Assembly: GCA_018340805.1 (NCBI GenBank) | Contig: JACMZG010001908.1 | Location: 12,930,644-12,994,643 of the forward strand | Direction of reading: 5' to 3' | From: Microvelia longipes | Taxonomy: Eukaryota; Arthropoda; Insecta; Hemiptera; Veliidae | DNA: 64,000 bases | In this document: positions 45,201 through 50,040 of the stretch, piece after piece | Numbering within the stretch: position 1 is the first letter of the stretch | Layout: each line of letters opens with the position of its first letter | Made by a program: the position numbers and the translations under genes | Notes under the pieces: generated by a model | The model's input: only the letters and a program-made list of their open reading frames with translations | Told to the model about the DNA's origin: nothing | The model's database searches: none

Positions 45201-48169
45201 AAAAAAATAAATAAAATATAAGTGCCTGGAATTTTGCTATTTAACCTTAAATAAATTTTGAGGGAGTAAAAATTGTATAATTGGTTTAACTCCTTAAATA
45301 AATGTTTGGTCTTCAAACTCTAAAAAGTTATAGTACCAAATTATTTTTGATCTGAAACAGATTTTAAGTGAAATTGGTTAAACTTTTTTTAGCCCAAAAA
45401 AATGTAATGTGTAACTTAACACAAGAATTGCTATACTTAAAATAATCTCCTATGGTTCCCCTCATGAATAATACACTTTTATCTTCATCAGTAATGCCTT
45501 GGAAGTAAACTGATTCACCTTCTTCACTTGTGGATGATGGCGAGAAAGTTTTTCTTCGTATTGCTTTAAGTGAAAAGTTTTACTTGTATAGTAAAAATCT
45601 GTTTGTCATTTGATTGTATACATGATTAAATTTGATTTATGACAGAATTTACCTGATTTTTTTTAGATTTGATGAGCAGTGGCAGTGTGATAGAGAGAAA
45701 GCCATAAACCCTGACTTTATACGACCCTTCTCAGGGAGGCAAGATGCTGTGGACCGGCTGCTTGCCTACCACACACTTGACGAACCTTCTCTCTCGTCTA
45801 GAGATCTAGCTAAAGCTGATGAACTATTTGAACAAACAGCTAAACATCTGCTGGATAAGAAACAAACGCTGTTTAATAAATACTCAAATTTAATACTTAA
45901 GGAAAGCATGGTATGTACACATTTATTTATATGATTTGAGATTTATGTTGACATATTAGTTTATATTACTGAGAGTAAAAGAGAGAAGAGTTCTTAAACA
46001 AATGAGACGAGAATAGTCTAAGAACCAGACGCTAAAAACATGACCTCCATTCCCCAAAGGTTTAATCCACTTGAATCTTTTTGGCTCCCTGAAAATGTTT
46101 AGGGTTGTCTGCCATTTCAGATCAGGCAAATTTGGCCCAGGGCACCTTTGATGAGCTTAGCAAATCTGATGTGTTGAGAAAGTTCCGTGATACCCCGTAC
46201 ACATTTTTTTATTGTTGTAATTGGAATAGATGTTTTCTTGACCAAATAAAATGTTGAATATTTGTTACAGAGAATGCAGTCTACATCAGAGTTAGTGTTA
46301 CTGGGAAGACTATTTGTAACGGATGAGCAATGCACTCTAGAACAGCTCAAGCAAGATGCAACCACGCAACCTCATCGCAACCACTCCGGTGAGCTTCTTG
46401 TATTCCTTTAAAGAATAATTTTTTTCAGTATCCAATTAAAATGTTAAAAAGTAATTAATTATTTTTTCCATATTCTTGCATTTCCTAGTATGACTGTCAG
46501 TGTATTCTGCTGCCATGATTTAATATCAGTTTCATAGATGTGTCAATTAAAATAACTTGTTTTTAATTTGAATAATTTAATTTATTGATTGAAAGTTTAA
46601 AAAAAAAATGTTTTTTTTCTCCTCATTTATACCGTAGTAACCACAGCTGAAAGGCTGATTTGAGGAACATATTTACAAATATCAAAATAATAAGAATAGA
46701 TAAATAATAAATAAGTAATGATAAATAAAAGATAGATAAAAGTAATATTAAATCTAATAAATAATATAATAAGTGAAATTAACCGTGAAGCGCTATACCA
46801 AATTATAATATTGCTAAGTCATTTAGTTAAAATATTCATGTATATCAATATGTTACTATTTCCTTTACAAATGGTTTCATTCATTCATTTATTCCGTAGT
46901 AATATTGTGTATAAAAAGTATTGTGTTTGCAAAAAAAATCTGAAACCTGGATTTCATCTGAATTCTCCGTTTCAGGAGTTTTTAAGACCTCCTGAGTGGT
47001 TTCACAAAGTTGTGTATCTATATGTATGTGTGTGTCTGTTATCACTGTAGCTCCTAGTGTATTTATGCTGGAGATTTGCTACTTAGTACAAAAATCAATC
47101 TTAAATAATTTAATAATGACGGAAAATTAGTTATATATGCACCAAGGAAATAAAGAATGCTATTATTTTCCTGAACAATTAGTTGGTTCCTAAGGCAAAA
47201 GCCGAGGGAACCAAAGCATTTAACTCCCGAGACAAAGCTGTGGGATTTATGTGTTTAACTCCAAAGGCAAAGCCGAGGGAGTTATGACAGTGAAGCCAAG
47301 GGAGGTAATTGCAATGGAAAATATAATTTTACTCCCGATGTGCATTCAAGATTTTATCTCCAGATGTTGACGTCGTTTAATTGTTGTTATATTATATTTT
47401 CATATTTTTTGTTGTATTTTTATTCAATTTTTTGTGTCAGATTCCCTTTATAAAGTTTGAGGGTGCTACAAAAAATATATTTATTGTTTCAAACTACTAC
47501 TTTGACCTGAAACGGATTTTGAGCCAATAAAAAAATATGTTTGTTCAGGTGCCTTTGATAAATTTTGGGGGTGCTGCCCTTAAAAAAAATCATTTTTTTT
47601 ATTTTTTTAAAACAACTTCTTTTGGTCTGAAACAGATTTTGAGCCAATAAGAAAAATTATTTTGATCTCCTCCACTCATAAATTTTTGGAATGCCACCCC
47701 TGGGAAAAGTGTTAAAAAAATTGATCTGTCCCTTTTATAAATTCTTGGGAATACCTTGTGTACTTTAAAAACCTTTCACTATGTTATGTATTTATATTTA
47801 TTGTATTTTAAATTGCGTAATGTTTAATTAAACTACTTTTATTTTTTGTTTATTTATTTTTGTTGTTTATTGTAATATATAGTTTAGTTTTTGTGAAATA
47901 GATCCTTAAAAATTTATTATTTTACTCTCAATTTTTATCAGTCATTTTACATTTTTTCAGCCAATAAAAGAGATGACAGTGGACATAGGAAAGACGAACT
48001 TTGTAATGGCGTAGAGCATCATGGTGGTAAGAGAGAACGTGATAAAGATGATTTAGATAGAGAAGCAAAGAAACATTGCCCTGATGACGAGGAAATCAAC
48101 GCACAAGTACAGAGTGCTATAGATAGTATACTTAACTTAAAGCAGGGTGATCTCAAGCCTCCATCATGA
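10089..48169 (+). CDS. BICRA/BICRAL (GLTSCR1) homologue, ncBAF chromatin-remodelling subunit; 18 coding exons, N-terminus missing
   Basis: Eighteen exons (c1-c18) with GT/AG borders and matching phases join into 1474 codons plus TGA (residue 1 = codon at 10090). Residues about 1285-1400 form the GLTSCR1-family domain, which in vertebrate BICRA and BICRAL anchors the protein in the ncBAF (GBAF) SWI/SNF complex with BRD9. The C-terminus carries the conserved AIDSILNL motif found near the end of vertebrate BICRA. Everything before the domain is low-complexity, Gln/Ser/Thr/Val-rich and internally repetitive, as in vertebrate homologues; human BICRA is about 1560 residues, so the length fits. Visible features are a lysine-rich patch likely to be a nuclear localisation signal (about 309-317), a repeat domain (about 640-850), a His/Gln-rich exon and an IKTEP SUMOylation-type site. 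No in-frame ATG occurs in c1, so the start lies in an unseen upstream exon or at the first Met of c2. Predicted location is the nucleus. Family assignment is firm; exon borders are read by eye. Confidence 0.9.
11014..11432. mobile_element. TIR element (MITE) with ACACAATATAATTGTG termini
   Basis: The left end ACACAATATAATTGTG...GAGACGCCTAGGAAATG is the reverse complement of the right end ...TTTCTTAGGTGTCTC...CACAATTATATTGTGT, over about 40 bp. A further inner inverted segment (gatggctcgacataacg / tgtcgagccatc) extends the symmetry. Another end of the same type lies at 13035-13076, so the family is multi-copy. Non-coding. Confidence 0.7.
11495..11613 (-). mobile_element. Truncated reverse copy of the CATAGAGATAT MITE
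   Basis: The reverse complement starts CCATAGGGATATCTTACTAG and contains 'aaaacatcattttggggctct', matching the first half of the MITE at 54955-55248. The second half is missing. Confidence 0.6.
12270..12860 (+). repeat. Composite SINE-like repeat, copy without head
   Basis: It shares 'tttccttggctgctaatacg', 'gaaaagtcaaggttctg', 'gatgaaggtc' and 'agatatact' with 23810-24030. Both copies continue into a degenerate array of 'ctagccagagcggtgagcc' and 'agatgaactaggc' units. The tRNA-like head seen at 23721 is absent, so this is a 5'-truncated or rearranged copy. Confidence 0.65.
14174..16324 (+). mobile_element. Decayed Mutator-like (MULE) DNA transposon with long terminal inverted repeats
   Basis: Terminal inverted repeats of about 125-130 bp bound the element: left about 14174-14300 (ACAAGATTCTAGGGATTCTATGG-type), right about 16187-16324. 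Between them lie fragments of a transposase on the + strand. Long TIRs plus this protein type fit MULEs. It lies entirely within the intron between c1 and c2. I could not define a target-site duplication with confidence. Confidence 0.75.
14645..16080 (+). pseudogene. MULE-type transposase pseudogene with N-terminal zinc finger
   Basis: Fragments in order are: a C2H2-like zinc finger start ([13 protein letters not shown], about 14684), a segment [20 protein letters not shown] with HCPAKM (about 14990-15070), [20 protein letters not shown] then a [10 protein letters not shown] segment (about 15165-15260), and [17 protein letters not shown] (15320-15400). The MULE-like core [41 protein letters not shown] and AWSTV follows at 15555-15770, then CSWHV and [12 protein letters not shown] (15829-15880). 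Frames change several times and stops interrupt it, so it cannot make an active enzyme. Family assignment rests on the THG/NRxDT/MAEQ/WHVDRAWR pattern typical of insect MULE proteins. I describe it and do not rebuild it. Confidence 0.7.
16555..16702 (+). CDS. BICRA homologue coding exon c2 (residues 79-128)
   Basis: The acceptor is tgtgctcag|GTG and the donor is CTG|gtaagt, a perfect consensus; phases are 0 in and 1 out. It encodes a Gly-rich stretch and then [20 protein letters not shown]. The first in-frame ATG of the assembled reading frame is here (16579), an alternative translation start if c1 is non-coding in some transcripts. The exon lies only 230 bp downstream of the MULE remnant in the preceding intron. 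Confidence 0.85.
17038..17306. mobile_element. Foldback element, about 270 bp
   Basis: Arms are reverse complements from TTAAACATGGTTAATATTTA on the left to AAATATTAACCATGTTTAA on the right, with a short centre around 17150. Each arm contains CTGACGATGA...GTTGAAAC. Non-coding; lies in the intron between c2 and c3. Confidence 0.8.
17626..17840 (+). CDS. BICRA homologue coding exon c3 (residues 128-199)
   Basis: The acceptor is ctgtttcag|TT and the donor AATCAG|gtattt; it enters in phase 1 and leaves in phase 0. It encodes [14 protein letters not shown], which resembles the P-x-PKPAG segment of vertebrate BICRA. A small in-frame repeat of ATGGCAAC-type units follows ([18 protein letters not shown]). 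Another frame is also open across this exon, but only this one agrees in phase with both neighbours. Confidence 0.88.
17945..18180 (+). repeat. Dispersed repeat family A, partial copy
   Basis: It contains 'tttcgaatgctttctcagat', 'cttggtacaaaaatcaacctt' and 'aatgtcctgaac', matching 27330-27410 almost base for base at the start and then diverging. Only the middle module of the family is present. Confidence 0.65.
18181..18938. other. Intron sequence with CpG-retaining A-rich block, unclassified
   Basis: From 18240 to 18780 the sequence is A-rich but keeps many CG dinucleotides (acggcgaag, aacggcgag, acggcggctgg). This is unlike the neighbouring intron and suggests an unrecognised element into which the following inverted repeat inserted; 20740-20870 may be its continuation. 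No ORF or known family is seen. Confidence 0.35.
18939..20733. mobile_element. Giant inverted repeat, about 1.8 kb: two opposed copies of an 0.8-kb element
   Basis: The outer ends are GCGATTCAAAGAGATA on the left and its complement ending at 20733. The arms (about 18939-19757 and 19918-20733) match in opposite orientation along their length, with a loop of about 160 bp. Each arm is itself bounded by the same motif pair (gattcaaag...cgaaaggGTGAT and gaTCACCctttcg...ctttgaatc), so each looks like a complete small TIR element. Non-coding. It lies in the intron between c3 and c4. Confidence 0.8.
20990..21160 (+). CDS. BICRA homologue coding exon c4 (residues 200-256)
   Basis: The acceptor is tgtgaacag|ATG and the donor CATCAG|gtatct, both in phase 0. 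It encodes [20 protein letters not shown] followed by a Q/A-rich segment and [11 protein letters not shown]. The style (short Leu/Val/Gln hydrophobic patches in disordered sequence) matches the central part of vertebrate BICRA. It begins 257 bp after the 1.8-kb inverted repeat in the preceding intron. Confidence 0.88.
22120..22910 (-). repeat. Dispersed repeat family A, reverse copy with 5S-like segment
   Basis: In reverse this reads the family A modules in order, including a 5S-like stretch (aagcagtattgagcatggtc) on the - strand near 22305-22345, 'atgacgtcac', 'tttgtcaaaaccactcagga' and 'ggataatcctgg'. It is the best second example of the 5S-bearing form. Confidence 0.7.
23721..24560 (+). 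mobile_element. tRNA-derived SINE-like composite repeat with pol III A and B boxes
   Basis: The head (23721-23785) resembles a tRNA. The A-box-like TAGCTCAGTGGT starts at 23725, the B-box-like GGTTCAAAAC starts near 23769, and CCGG at the start is matched by GCCGG at the end. It does not fold into a clean tRNA, so it is not annotated as a tRNA gene. The body is shared with 12270-12600 and is followed by an array of 'gccagagcggtgagcc' units. It lies in the intron between c4 and c5. Confidence 0.65.
24739..25062. mobile_element. MITE with TTTTTTGAGGTAGYAC termini
   Basis: The left end TTTTTTTTGAGGTAGCAC mirrors the right end GTACTACCTCAAAAAAAT. The 320-bp interior is non-coding. It lies 225 bp upstream of exon c5. 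Confidence 0.65.
25110..25185. repeat. AT-rich palindromic block
   Basis: A run of nested palindromes of aattataattcataattataatta type just before exon c5. Likely simple sequence that can form cruciforms; no other role is visible. Confidence 0.5.
25287..25518 (+). CDS. BICRA homologue coding exon c5 with lysine-rich putative NLS (residues 257-334)
   Basis: The acceptor is tttttccttag|GTT. The donor TCTG|gtttgt is weak but its phase (1) agrees with c6. It encodes [15 protein letters not shown], then a run [10 protein letters not shown] at residues 309-318 that looks like a monopartite nuclear localisation signal, then [14 protein letters not shown]. The last segment continues as GIEDDE in c6, giving a short ordered-looking island ([16 protein letters not shown]) inside disordered sequence that may be a protein-binding motif. 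Confidence 0.87.
25732..26162 (+). CDS. BICRA homologue coding exon c6 with MQSHGS repeats (residues 334-477)
   Basis: The acceptor is tttgattgcag|GG and the donor CCTCAG|gtaata. It encodes [16 protein letters not shown] and then an array of about 20-residue units built on [17 protein letters not shown], three good copies plus a truncated one ending at MQPHS. The underlying DNA unit is about 60 bp and has diverged mainly at third positions, so the array is old enough to have been under protein-level selection. The tail is Thr/Pro/Ser-rich ([13 protein letters not shown]). Confidence 0.88.
26442..26526. repeat. (TA)n microsatellite
   Basis: Two TA runs joined by a single phase shift, in the intron between c6 and c7. 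Confidence 0.95.
27067..27292. repeat. Compound (TA)n / (TG)n / (TGTA)n microsatellite
   Basis: Two long TA tracts (27067-27133 and 27182-27250) flank 'atgtaacaaaacatat' and a short unique piece, then pass into TG and ATGT runs. Long open frames of Tyr-Ile here are artefacts of the TA repeat. Confidence 0.95.
27293..27500 (+). repeat. Dispersed repeat family A, partial copy
   Basis: It starts directly after the microsatellite and carries 'ggacatgatatctttcgaac', 'gaaacttggtacaaaaatca' and 'gtgtgacgtcattaaccca', the middle module of family A. Confidence 0.65.
28991..29354. repeat. Minisatellite, about 55-bp unit, about six copies
   Basis: The unit contains 'ttgtttcacaaacataat', 'tatgtaaactcag' and 'attagttccgaattta'. 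Units vary by single bases, and one is shortened near 29230. In the intron between c6 and c7. Confidence 0.9.
29468..29572. repeat. Minisatellite, 17-bp unit (aagctaacaaataaaat), six copies
   Basis: Nearly identical head-to-tail copies; one has a single A-to-G change. In the intron between c6 and c7, about 110 bp from the previous array. Confidence 0.92.
30699..30767 (+). CDS. BICRA homologue coding exon c7 (residues 478-500)
   Basis: This is a 69-bp microexon with a strong acceptor (tttgttgcag|TTG) and donor GAGCAG|gtaata, both in phase 0, so it could be skipped without a frameshift. It encodes [18 protein letters not shown]. The 'DG-x-x-x-V' pattern resembles the DGRLHIV repeat of exons c10-c12 and may be a diverged relative. 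Confidence 0.82.
30844..31125. repeat. Minisatellite, 88-bp unit, 3.2 copies
   Basis: Units start with agtactgttataatagactg at 30844, 30932 and 31020, with a partial at 31108, and keep an exact 88-bp period. It fills most of the 484-bp intron between c7 and c8. Confidence 0.92.
31252..31341 (+). CDS. BICRA homologue coding exon c8 (residues 501-530)
   Basis: A 90-bp exon in phase 0 on both sides, with acceptor tgtgtttag|GAA and donor TTGCAG|gtactc. It encodes [20 protein letters not shown] and then [10 protein letters not shown], probably a short helix. It is separated from the next exon by an intron holding a 2.2-kb TIR element that starts 90 bp downstream. Confidence 0.83.
31431..33624. 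mobile_element. 2.2-kb TIR DNA element with TA target site
   Basis: The ends are TAGTACAGTCAATGAAG on the left and its complement ending at 33624. The mirror symmetry continues for about 125 bp (ccgatttgcttgcctatcga, gaaaatttggaattagt, aaggtgaca, agggtgctttt). If the element begins at GTACAGTCA, both flanks are TA, which fits Tc1/mariner-type or similar insertion. The interior is AT-rich. The only protein-like trace is an acidic tail frame, [12 protein letters not shown] followed by a stop near 32693-32730, typical of transposase ends, plus a 78-codon frame at 31887 of no recognisable type. It is probably a decayed or deletion derivative. It lies in the intron between c8 and c9. Confidence 0.65.
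33981..34250. mobile_element. Foldback element with paired CRE-type palindromes
   Basis: The arms pair 'aaggtgattcaatt' (34008) with 'aattgaatcacctt' (34210) and 'gacgtcattgctggaat' with 'attcctgcaatgacgtcat' (34081 / 34132). Symmetry extends outwards to 'gggtgcattcaa' and 'ggggtgcatttt'. Non-coding; in the intron between c8 and c9. Confidence 0.6.
34591..34747 (+). CDS. BICRA homologue coding exon c9 (residues 531-583)
   Basis: The acceptor is tttttgacag|GCT and the donor TTTACTG|gtattt, phase 0 in and 1 out. It encodes [20 protein letters not shown], then [20 protein letters not shown] and [11 protein letters not shown]. No known domain is visible; composition matches the neighbouring exons. 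Confidence 0.86.
35122..35284. mobile_element. Short TIR element (MITE) with target-site duplication AATACTATAG
   Basis: A 163-bp element with imperfect inverted termini (ggttaaaatcaattgacacc / ctgtccactgattacaacc) and inner arms 'ccaatgaggtt' / 'aacctcattgg'. It is flanked on both sides by AATACTATAG (35112-35121 and 35285-35294). A duplication of 9-10 bp points to MULE-type insertion. A related end lies at 31127-31185 ('cttattggttcctcaac'). Confidence 0.7.
35606..35834 (+). CDS. BICRA homologue coding exon c10, first DGRLH repeat (residues 583-659)
   Basis: The acceptor is tatgttctag|GA and the donor ATTAG|gtatgt, phase 1 in and 2 out. Following [20 protein letters not shown], the exon ends with [20 protein letters not shown], the first copy of the repeat that is expanded in c11. 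This copy lacks the Pro-Ala before Asp-Gly, so it is a diverged or founder unit. Confidence 0.86.
35835..37592. other. Intron c10-c11, unclassified block at 36230-37120
   Basis: The middle holds a CpG-bearing, A-rich stretch (aggggacgttaggacaaagc, aaccggccacaagactact, gtcaccacggtgacaaaa) unlike the surrounding AT-rich intron. It is probably an insertion, but I see neither termini nor an ORF. The rest is ordinary AT-rich intron with an A-run near 37190. Confidence 0.35.
37593..38081 (+). CDS. BICRA homologue coding exon c11, tandem [14 protein letters not shown] repeats (residues 659-822)
   Basis: The acceptor is ggtttgcag|G, and the weak donor GGAAG|gtcatt is supported by perfect phase and sense continuity into c12 ([14 protein letters not shown]). 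The exon consists almost wholly of five units of 27-31 residues, each with R-L-V-V/M-S-x-A/S-D-G-R/K-x-H-L/I-V followed by a Ser/Pro/Thr/Gln linker and often RVRES. The DNA of units 3-5 is close to identical (period about 84-87 bp), so this is a coding minisatellite with recent turnover. I know of no named domain with this motif. Confidence 0.86.
38082..38998. other. Intron c11-c12, nothing recognisable
   Basis: Plain AT-rich intron with no repeat, ORF or element that I can support. Confidence 0.5.
38999..39392 (+). CDS. BICRA homologue coding exon c12 (residues 822-953)
   Basis: The acceptor is catttcag|G and the donor CAACAA|gtaagt, a perfect consensus; phase 2 in and 0 out. It opens with the last repeat unit ([17 protein letters not shown]), a Pro-rich [10 protein letters not shown] and [20 protein letters not shown]. 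Later come basic [13 protein letters not shown] and [10 protein letters not shown], the latter a plausible proline-directed kinase target. The exon ends HKQQ. Confidence 0.88.
39393..40209. other. Intron c12-c13
   Basis: AT-rich intron. A stretch near 39525 (aagcactgctaccaactgtgccaaaattaattt in two halves) resembles one near 10655, so it is a low-copy dispersed repeat. Nothing else is seen. Confidence 0.4.
40210..40371 (+). CDS. BICRA homologue coding exon c13 (residues 954-1007)
   Basis: The acceptor is a tandem NAGNAG site (tttgcagcag|ATG at 40207-40212), so one Gln may be optional. The donor is ACTATG|gtaata, in phase 0. It encodes [17 protein letters not shown], a likely short amphipathic helix, then [17 protein letters not shown] and a His-rich end. 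Confidence 0.86.
40725..40931 (-). mobile_element. tRNA-derived SINE, reverse orientation
   Basis: Read on the - strand it starts CCCGTGGTGGAGTGGTTAAG, with an A box (GGTGGAGTGGTTA, complement of 40913-40925) and a B box (GGGTTCAGTCCC, complement of 40860-40871) about 45 bp apart. It continues into a body with GGACGTAAAGCCGGTGGTC and CTCGTTAAAGATCCCTTACC. Spacing and boxes fit a Leu/Ser-type tRNA head. The open frames on this strand are incidental. Confidence 0.75.
41212..42015. mobile_element. TIR-bounded element, about 0.8 kb
   Basis: The left end 'gtaatatataaaccaagtag' and 'agaaatg' are mirrored by 'catttctttccctacttggt' and 'ttatatattattttac' on the right. The interior is non-coding AT-rich DNA. 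It lies in the intron between c13 and c14. Confidence 0.55.
42186..42532. repeat. Minisatellite, about 43-bp unit, about eight copies
   Basis: The unit contains 'gagctaggtatcattaac', 'atatattatgaaatgtgac' and 'aattta'. Copies show many single-base deletions. In the intron between c13 and c14. Confidence 0.9.
42585..42885. repeat. Minisatellite, about 24-26-bp unit (tatatatgatctgaagt), about twelve copies
   Basis: Short units of TATATATGATCTGAAGT plus a T-run (gtttttt / catttttt). Starts about 50 bp after the previous array and ends about 160 bp before exon c14. Confidence 0.92.
43047..43154 (+). CDS. BICRA homologue coding exon c14 (residues 1008-1043)
   Basis: A 108-bp exon with acceptor tatgttgcag|GTA and donor ATTCAG|gtactt, phase 0 on both sides and therefore skippable. 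It encodes [20 protein letters not shown] then [17 protein letters not shown] second frame is open across it, but only this frame joins c13 and c15 in phase. It is flanked on both sides by minisatellite arrays. Confidence 0.8.
43381..43580. repeat. Minisatellite, about 53-bp unit, about four copies
   Basis: The unit is 'agtaaagttgttaatgttgt' with 'tatataaattagattaac' and 'atatacaaactt'. The last copy is shortened. In the intron between c14 and c15. Confidence 0.92.
43586..43793. repeat. Minisatellite, about 42-bp unit, five copies
   Basis: The unit is 'atctgctatgtttgaaggat' followed by 'atttcattaataaggaagca' and 'ta'. Adjacent to the previous array. Open frames on both strands here are repeat artefacts. 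Confidence 0.93.
44390..45114 (+). CDS. BICRA homologue coding exon c15, His/Gln-rich with HQQTV repeats (residues 1044-1285)
   Basis: The largest exon (725 bp), with acceptor gttaaaag|GTG and donor GCCTT|gtaagt, phase 0 in and 2 out. It is a His/Gln/Ser-rich low-complexity segment with about a dozen imperfect 5-6-residue units of HQQTV/HPQSV/CQQTS type, a form often found in transcriptional regulators. It then becomes Pro-rich ([13 protein letters not shown]) and ends [20 protein letters not shown] followed by KRAA. IKTEP fits the psi-K-x-E SUMOylation consensus. The last residues lead directly into the GLTSCR1-family domain. Confidence 0.9.
45667..45910 (+). CDS. BICRA homologue coding exon c16, GLTSCR1-family domain (residues 1285-1366)
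   Basis: The acceptor is gattttttttag|A and the donor AGCATG|gtatgt, phase 2 in and 0 out. It encodes [20 protein letters not shown], then [15 protein letters not shown], then [20 protein letters not shown] and [12 protein letters not shown]. In human BICRA the matching pattern is HPDYKTAFPSFEDALHRLLP followed by a helix ending LNKYRLLLLEES. The shared features (NPD-F/Y, D-A-x-x-RLL-x-YH, FE-x-x-x-x-x-LL, NKY) identify the family with confidence. This domain mediates ncBAF assembly in the vertebrate proteins. Confidence 0.95.
46271..46388 (+). CDS. BICRA homologue coding exon c17, end of GLTSCR1-family domain (residues 1367-1406)
   Basis: The acceptor is tttgttacag|AGA and the donor TCCG|gtgagc, phase 0 in and 1 out. 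It encodes [20 protein letters not shown], equivalent to the vertebrate segment with SAEMVMIDRMF near the end of the domain, then [14 protein letters not shown]. The exon is short and its frame is confirmed by the tail in c18. Confidence 0.93.
46389..47960. repeat. Intron c17-c18: family A copy and low-copy tandem duplications
   Basis: Family A modules lie at 46890-47240 (tttcaggagtttttaagacc, acaaaaatcaatctt, 'gacggaaaattagttatata'), preceded by another start at 46620. From 47185 a short region repeats 'aaggcaaaagccgagggaac' variants three to four times. From 47420 to 47760 an imperfect duplication repeats 'tttgagggtgctac...' and 'ctgaaacagattttgagcca'. Position 47129-47132 is the unoccupied counterpart of the insertion site at 62550. 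Confidence 0.65.
47961..48169 (+). CDS. BICRA homologue coding exon c18, C-terminus and stop (residues 1406-1474)
   Basis: The acceptor is cattttttcag|CC, entering in phase 1. A charged stretch rich in Lys, Arg, Asp and Glu leads to [20 protein letters not shown] and then QGDLKPPS before TGA at 48167-48169. The motif [10 protein letters not shown] is also found near the C-terminus of human BICRA, which independently confirms the identification and the reading frame. No open frame continues beyond the stop. Confidence 0.93.
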
Positions 48170-50040
48170 CAGACTAACTTTGCTCATAGCAACAGGTGAG
48201 TTATGGTAAATTCTCTATCTTTTCTATCTATCTATTTCTATTTAAACGTGGGGATACAATGTCGCAAACAGTCAACCTTGATCGATGACACAAAAAGGCA
48301 ATGTCACAATTGTTCTTTTGATCAAATCTCAATTTTCACATTATTTTTGGTATATTGACCGAATTAGCTAAAAACTTGATAGAAATAAGATTTCCTAGTA
48401 GTTTTTCTTATTTAAAATTATCAAAAATTAAGTTTTGATAATAAAATTATCAAAAAATAAATAAAATTATCAAAAAAATTAATCAAAATAACTGACTTAT
48501 ATAAATTAATGTCAAGAATTTTCATTTGAGCAAATTACCTCTTACCCGGAGAGGAGTGGTGGATTCGCTCATATGGCTGTTTACGATAATGAACATTTGT
48601 GTCAACCAGAGGCGACTGCTATTTAAAGTCCACATTTAATAAGATGTACTAATATTTATTTTTCTTCTTCTTTCTTTATTCTTGTATTTAATTTCAAAAG
48701 ATTTCCTTTTAATATAGTGTTTTTATTTTGATTCAGGTGGAGTCAGGCAAACTGAGGCACTCTCATCTTTCCTATATAGTGTTTATATTTTGTATTAAAA
48801 CTAACCATCGTTAATTCGGCAAAAAAATAACTAGTCACTATTTGTTCGTTATCGTGTGTACATAGTTCAACGATTCTTTTAATTATTTCGATTTAATGTT
48901 AGGGGGGTTACTTCGGGCAATTTTATTTTTTATTTTATCCAGTGATGATTGTGATGGGTATTTTGTTTTTATTTTATTGGAGATGAAGTTTGTATTATGT
49001 TGAAGTCCTAGAGTTATTTAGTGGAGTTATGTTATCAATCCATTACTGATTTTGAAATCAGTATTGTCAGCTTTAAATTTATTAGAATGTAAAGAGAAGT
49101 GACATTGGAAAATTATATTTTAAAAAGTATAAAAAGCTAGAAATAAATAAAAATTAGAGATAAGTGCAATGCGGACTTTCTCTCCATCCTTAATTATCAT
49201 TATTATTTTGTTTTGCTAAAGACTGTGATCTTAAAAGTGACATTTTTTCTTTTTATTTTTTACTGTTTACAGACTAATTAAAAAAACTCGCAAATAAAAT
49301 ATCAAAACAATACAACGATTAAAACAAAAGTATTGTTTTCTCACCATTTTTTTTTTAATTTTTAATAAAGCAATGTTTTTTGCTTTTCAATTGTAATACT
49401 CATTAATTAAAAATAAATTTGTTTGTTGTATTATTTTTAATCAATTATTATATTAATTAAATAAAATTCTGTACATTTTAATTAGTGCTGTGAATGATTG
49501 TTTCAGTATTGATTAATTAAAAAATATTTACCAGAATTTTGTATTTATGTTTCTTTTGTACATATTTTTTTTAGTTTCTTGTTTTAAGTGTAGAAAGTTG
49601 TGTTTAAATTGTATATTTCTTGTTTCGTTTAAGTATAATTAGAATTATTTAAAACAAATTCAAAAAGTAAAATTTTGCAAGTTTATTTTAAAATTTGGTG
49701 TCAGTTATTGATGAAAATTATATTTATATGTAAAAATAAATTATTTTTGATTCCATTTTATTTCAGAACTGTTGAAAGGTGAACAGCGTATAGAGAGTTA
49801 CAAAACTGGAGGGGGAGGGGGGGGGTTGGAATTTATAAACAGAAACTTGTTTATAAATTTTATTTATAAAAATTTTAAGCAATTTATTTTTAACAAAAAC
49901 ATCAATTTTTTTAACAATTTTGTTTAAATTTTAGTGAATTCATAAAATCCTCTTATTCGATCCTTTTGTGTTCTGTTTATGTACCTCTGTTTCTCTGTAG
50001 AGTCAATATGTTGGCCTTCAAATAAACAATAAAAATAAAT
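48170..50040 (+). other. Probable 3' UTR with a spliced intron (48196-48736) and polyadenylation signals
   Basis: Twenty-six nucleotides after the stop is a strong donor (AACAG|gtgagt at 48195/48196). An acceptor at 48736 (ttgattcag|GTGG) would define a 541-bp 3' UTR intron. The remaining sequence is AT-rich with no ORF. Three AATAAA hexamers lie within 19 bp at 50021-50039 and form a good candidate cleavage region; other AATAAA copies occur earlier and later, so the true end is not fixed. The stop-to-junction distance is below the usual 50-nt limit for nonsense-mediated decay. Confidence 0.55.
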
